Shown: in pieces, positions 60,485-64,000 of the stretch | How the letters are laid out: each line of letters opens with the position of its first letter | How positions within the stretch are numbered: the stretch's first letter is position 1 | From: Methylophilus glucosoxydans | GTDB lineage: Bacteria; Pseudomonadota; Gammaproteobacteria; Burkholderiales; Methylophilaceae | Direction: 5' to 3' | NCBI RefSeq assembly: GCF_042676145.1 | Contig: NZ_JBHTJW010000002.1 | Location: 186,001-250,000 of the forward strand | DNA: 64,000 nt | Notes under the pieces: model-generated | The model's input: the letters and a program-made list of their open reading frames with translations, nothing else | Told to the model about the DNA's origin: nothing | Database searches by the model: none | Made by a program: the position numbers and the translations under genes

Positions 60485-63400
60485 ATTTTTCAGCCTGGTC
60501 TATCCGCAATCCGGTTCCCGCCATTCTGCTGTTCGTGGTGTTGAGCTTTCTTGGTCTCAAATCACTTAATCAATTAGGCAAACAGAACTTTCCGGATATT
60601 GAGCTGCCGGTGATTTCGGTCAGTGCGACGCTGGAGGGCGCGGCCCCGCCACAGCTGGAAACCGAAGTGGCCCGCAAGATTGAAGACAAGATTGCGACCA
60701 TTGGTGGGATCGAGCACATGACCACCAAAATCACCGATGGCAGTGTCAGCATCAGTGTGCAGTTCACTATAGATACCAACAGTGAAGAGGCGCTGAATCT
60801 GGTACGCAATGCGGTTGATAGCGCCCGCTCGGAGTTGCCCGCTGCGGTACTGACGCCTACCGTGTCTAAAGTGACGACCTCCGGCAGCGCGATCCTCACT
60901 TTCGTCGCCTCGGCTGACAATATGGATGAAGGCGAGCTATCGTGGTTTGTTGACAACGAAGTGAGCAAGGCCATGCTGGCAGTGAATGGCGTGGGCAAGA
61001 TTACGCGTACCGGTGGCGTAGACCGCGAAGTGCAGGTTAATCTTGATCCGACCTTGATGGCGGGTTTGGGCGTCAATGTCAGCGATGTGTCTGCACAGCT
61101 CAAACGCGTACAGCAGGATGCCTCGGGCGGGCGAGGGGATATTGGCGACAATATTCAGTCGGTACGCACCCTGGGCGCCTTGCATAGTGCGGATGAAGTC
61201 CGCAATCTGGATATTCCCATCGGCGATGGTCGCCACATCAAGTTGTCGCAAGTGGCGGAGGTGATTGATACCTATGCCGAGCGCACCACCTATGCGAGCT
61301 ATGATAGCAAGCCAGTCATCCGGTTTGAAATTACGCGTAGCAAAGGCACCAGTGAGGTGACGGTGGCCAAAGATGTGCGTGCCGCGCTGGAAAAATTCAG
61401 GGTCTTGCATCCACAAGTGAAGATTGTGGAGGCCTTTAACATGGTCAAGCCGGTAGAAGATAACTATCACGGCTCCATGCAATTGCTGTACGAGGGGGCA
61501 TTGCTCGCTATTCTGGTGGTGTGGTGGTTTTTGCGCGACTGGCGCGCCACCATTATTGCCGCCGTCGCTCTGCCTTTATCCATGATCCCGACCTTTGCAT
61601 TTATGCAATATTTCGGCTTCTCGCTCAATATTCTTACTTTGCTTGCCATGGCGCTGGTGGTGGGGATTCTGGTCGATGATGCCATTGTGGAAATCGAAAA
61701 CATTGTCCGCCACCTGCGCATGGGCAAATCCCCTTATCAGGCCGCCATGGAGGCCGCTGATGAAATCGGCTTTGCGGTGATTGCCACCACATTTACGCTG
61801 GTGGCGATTTTTCTACCCACCGCATTTATGGGCGGTATTCCGGGTAAATTCTTCAAGCAGTTTGGCATTACGGCGGCCATTGCGATCATGGGCTCGCTGG
61901 TCGTCGCCCGCTTGTTGACGCCGATGATGTCAGCCTATTTGTTAAAACCGCACCCAGTCAAGGAAGAGCAAATTTCTGGCTTTATGCGCGCTTACTTACG
62001 CAGTGTGGAGTGGTGTTTGCGCCACCGCAAAACCGTGGTGCTGGCATTTGTATTGTTCATTGTCGGCTCATTGAGTTTGATGCCACTGTTGCCTAAAGGC
62101 TTTGTGCCTTCCTCTGACAGTAGCCAAACCAAGGTCAATATTGAGTTGCAGCCGGGGACCGCGCTGGAACAGACGCGCGAAGTGGTTAGTCTGGCAGAGC
62201 AGATCGTCAAGCAGCACCCGGAAGTGAAAGCGGTGTTTAGCGCCGCGGGCACGGCCAGTACCGGTGGGGGTGGCCCCAATGCTTCGCAGAATAGTACGGA
62301 TGTGCGCAAGGGCAGCCTGGTGATTAGTCTGACGGATCGTAGTGAGCGGCATCAGAAGCAATCCGAAATTGAAGCCGAGTTACGTGAGCGACTCAAGGCC
62401 TTGCCTGGCGCACGTGTCAACGTCGGCATTGGGGAATCCGGTGAAAAACTGCAGATCACACTGGCCAGCGATGATGGCATTGCGCTGGGTAATGCCAGCC
62501 AACAGCTGGAGCAACAATTGCGTACCTTGAGCGGTGTCGGCAACATCACATCCAGTGCCAGCCTGCAACGGCCAGAGGTGCAGATCATCCCCGATATCGA
62601 CAAGGCCGCCGAGCTGGGGGTGACGGTAGAGTCGATTGCACAGGTGATTCGCATTGCTACCTCTGGCGACTTCTCCAATACCATGCCCAAGCTCAATTTG
62701 CCTCAGCGCCAGGTGCCAATCCGGGTGCGATTGGGTTCCAGTGTACGCACCAGTTTGCAAGAAATTGCCCAACTGCGGGTACCCGCACGCAACGGCAGTG
62801 TTAGCCTGGAAACCGTGGCCACCGTTCGCATGGGCAGTGGGCCGCAGCAAATTGACCGTATGGACCGCATGCGTAATGTGACCTTCGATATCGAACTCAA
62901 CAAGCGTCAGATTGGTGAGGTCATGCGTGAAGTACAGCAGCTGCCCGCCATGCAATCGCTGCCGCCCAGCGTGAAGCAGCTGGAGTCAGGTGACGCCAAA
63001 CGCATGAACGAGTTGTTTGCCAGCTTTGGCGGCGCCATGGTCATCGGCGTGATGTGCATCTATGTGGTGCTGGTCTTGCTGTTTGGCGACTTTCTGCAAC
63101 CAGTGACCATCTTGGGGGCGCTGCCCTTGTCACTGGGTGGGGCCTTCTTTGCCCTGCTGGTCACCCACAACAGCTTCTCCATGCCGAGTGTGATTGGGTT
63201 GTTGATGTTGATGGGTGTGGTGACCAAAAACTCGATCTTGCTGGTGGAGTACACCATCATGGCCAGAAAAGAGCGCCAGTTAAGCCGGTTTGATGCGATT
63301 ATCGATGGGTGCCATAAACGTGCGCGGCCGATTGTCATGACCACCATTGCCATGGCTGCCGGTATGCTGCCGATTGCACTGGGCTGGAGTGCGGATCCTA

Positions 63401-63552
63401 GCTTCCGCGCGCCAATGGCGATTACGGTGATTGGCGGATTAATTACTTCAACCGTGCTGAGTCTGGTGGTGATCCCGGTGCTGTACACCTACGTGGATGA
63501 TTTACTGGGATGGTTGAGGGGCGTAAGCAGCTGGCTTAAGAAGCATGCTTAG
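60481..63552 (+). CDS. RND-family multidrug/solute efflux transporter
   Basis: 1023 residues, 12 TM helices in the HAE1-like arrangement. FSAWSIRNPVPAILLFVVLSFLG is TM1; the proton-relay Asp pair lies in TM4 (VVGILVDDAIVEIENIVRH); FKQFGITAAIAIMGSLVVARLLTPMM and the repeat-2 counterparts (GALPLSLGGAFFALLVTHNS, LLMLMGVVTKNSILLVEYTIM) are standard. It exports substrates using proton motive force. Substrate unknown. Confidence 0.95.
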   Translation: MNFSAWSIRNPVPAILLFVVLSFLGLKSLNQLGKQNFPDIELPVISVSATLEGAAPPQLETEVARKIEDKIATIGGIEHMTTKITDGSVSISVQFTIDTNSEEALNLVRNAVDSARSELPAAVLTPTVSKVTTSGSAILTFVASADNMDEGELSWFVDNEVSKAMLAVNGVGKITRTGGVDREVQVNLDPTLMAGLGVNVSDVSAQLKRVQQDASGGRGDIGDNIQSVRTLGALHSADEVRNLDIPIGDGRHIKLSQVAEVIDTYAERTTYASYDSKPVIRFEITRSKGTSEVTVAKDVRAALEKFRVLHPQVKIVEAFNMVKPVEDNYHGSMQLLYEGALLAILVVWWFLRDWRATIIAAVALPLSMIPTFAFMQYFGFSLNILTLLAMALVVGILVDDAIVEIENIVRHLRMGKSPYQAAMEAADEIGFAVIATTFTLVAIFLPTAFMGGIPGKFFKQFGITAAIAIMGSLVVARLLTPMMSAYLLKPHPVKEEQISGFMRAYLRSVEWCLRHRKTVVLAFVLFIVGSLSLMPLLPKGFVPSSDSSQTKVNIELQPGTALEQTREVVSLAEQIVKQHPEVKAVFSAAGTASTGGGGPNASQNSTDVRKGSLVISLTDRSERHQKQSEIEAELRERLKALPGARVNVGIGESGEKLQITLASDDGIALGNASQQLEQQLRTLSGVGNITSSASLQRPEVQIIPDIDKAAELGVTVESIAQVIRIATSGDFSNTMPKLNLPQRQVPIRVRLGSSVRTSLQEIAQLRVPARNGSVSLETVATVRMGSGPQQIDRMDRMRNVTFDIELNKRQIGEVMREVQQLPAMQSLPPSVKQLESGDAKRMNELFASFGGAMVIGVMCIYVVLVLLFGDFLQPVTILGALPLSLGGAFFALLVTHNSFSMPSVIGLLMLMGVVTKNSILLVEYTIMARKERQLSRFDAIIDGCHKRARPIVMTTIAMAAGMLPIALGWSADPSFRAPMAITVIGGLITSTVLSLVVIPVLYTYVDDLLGWLRGVSSWLKKHA

Positions 63553-63600
63553 TGCACCCGCACGAAATGGTGATTACGATAGTGATGAGGGTGGGTATGC

Positions 63601-63620
63601 GTTACAACAGCTGTTGCAAC
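63601..63620. terminator. Palindrome between the RND gene and the HIT gene
   Basis: GTTACAACAGCTGTTGCAAC contains the perfect 12-bp palindrome CAACAGCTGTTG with GTT/AAC flanks. There is no T-tract; it may end transcription from both convergent genes or be a protein site. Confidence 0.3.
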
Positions 63621-63654
63621 ACTAACTCCTAAATATCGAGGAGCTCTTTAAGCT

Positions 63655-64000
63655 TTAGCTATTGAGCGCACATTCCACTCGCATAGTTACAACGCGTTGT
63701 AGGTGATCCCGAACATCCTGTCTCATAGGCTGACTCTCGGAATCCCGCATAGCGCTGCCCCAGTGGCTATTCGGAAAGTGTTTGTCACTCTCGAATCTTG
63801 GCAACACATGCCAGTGCATATGCGGCGTTTTATTACCCAGGCTAGCCAGGTTGATTTTATCCGGTTGTATGACTTCCCGCAGCGCTGTTTCGACAGCAAA
63901 CACGACTTTCATGGTGCGTGCTCGCGCTGCGGGAGGCAGGTCGGTCATTTCTTTGACGTGTGCAATTAATTCCACCCGGCAATAGGCAGGGTAATCTGCG
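63655..64000 (-). CDS. HIT-family protein, N-terminus outside the window
   Basis: The frame is open to the right edge, so the start lies beyond it; the edge codons read ADYPAYCRVELIAHVKEMTDL, matching the HIT family upstream part. A GTG at 63975 is therefore not the start. The catalytic histidine triad is HMHWHVLPRF (HXHXH form), near the middle of the visible part. HIT proteins hydrolyse nucleotide phosphoramidates or related compounds. The remaining 115 residues include the C-terminus VECALNS. Convergent with the RND gene. Confidence 0.85.
   Translation of the reverse strand, partial: ADYPAYCRVELIAHVKEMTDLPPAARARTMKVVFAVETALREVIQPDKINLASLGNKTPHMHWHVLPRFESDKHFPNSHWGSAMRDSESQPMRQDVRDHLQRVVTMRVECALNS

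Overview
The window is a chromosomal segment of a Gram-negative betaproteobacterial methylotroph, most likely family Methylophilaceae (Methylophilus/Methylovorus type). This rests on a stand-alone pqqA gene (the precursor of PQQ, cofactor of methanol dehydrogenase), a cupredoxin-like 'methylamine utilization' type protein, a PEP-CTERM-type protein, betaproteobacterial housekeeping gene orders and moderate GC. Genus is inference; there is no rRNA or tRNA in the window.

Layout. 0-0.5 kb: the 3' part of an AT-rich AbiTii-domain (phage-defence type) gene, apparently acquired. 0.5-4.4 kb: tesA divergent from the ybbAP ABC exporter. 4.4-8.5 kb: hemW, a 0.5-kb fold-back repeat element, an unknown membrane protein and argH. 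8.5-12.9 kb: an AlgZ/AlgR-like two-component pair, a small mechanosensitive-channel-like protein, hemC and hemD (same neighbourhood as algZR-hemCD in pseudomonads). 12.9-19.1 kb: a PEP-CTERM-like protein, then a cysteine-free ArsR-type regulator with a palindromic operator in front of an aas-lplT-like phospholipid-repair operon in which the transporter is split by a TAG codon. 19.3-24 kb: an LTA-synthase-family phosphotransferase and a large glycoside-hydrolase-like/LPS-kinase-like fusion. 24.1 kb: monocistronic pqqA. 24.3-29.6 kb: a secreted unknown, a DUF3034 protein, a truncated-haemoglobin lipoprotein, a cupredoxin-like protein and a Cache/HAMP/GGDEF/EAL protein. 29.8-33.1 kb: a 23-residue peptide, OhrR/MarR, a periplasmic catalase-like peroxidase, msrB and bestrophin. 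33.1-46.7 kb, all on the minus strand: mreBCD-mrdA-rodA-rlpA-dacA-ybeD-lipB-lipA, followed by gshA-gshB and dadA. 46.8-50.1 kb: gatCAB. 50.2-55.5 kb: a His/Cys-rich mini-protein, TPP-riboswitch-controlled thiC, and a CorA-like transporter. 55.7-56.3 kb: two tandem paralogous secreted mini-proteins carrying a duplicated KRPY motif. 56.5-64 kb: yaeQ, a TetR-controlled RND tripartite efflux operon, and the 3' part of a HIT-family gene running off the end.

No CRISPR array, complete IS element or prophage is visible. The most interesting unexplained items are the KRPY twin mini-proteins, the 23-residue peptide before ohrR, the His/Cys-rich exported peptide, the fold-back element, the GH-like/LPS-kinase-like fusion, the haemoglobin/cupredoxin/c-di-GMP module and the nonsense-split LplT-like gene. 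All family assignments were made by eye from the sequence; no database search was run.
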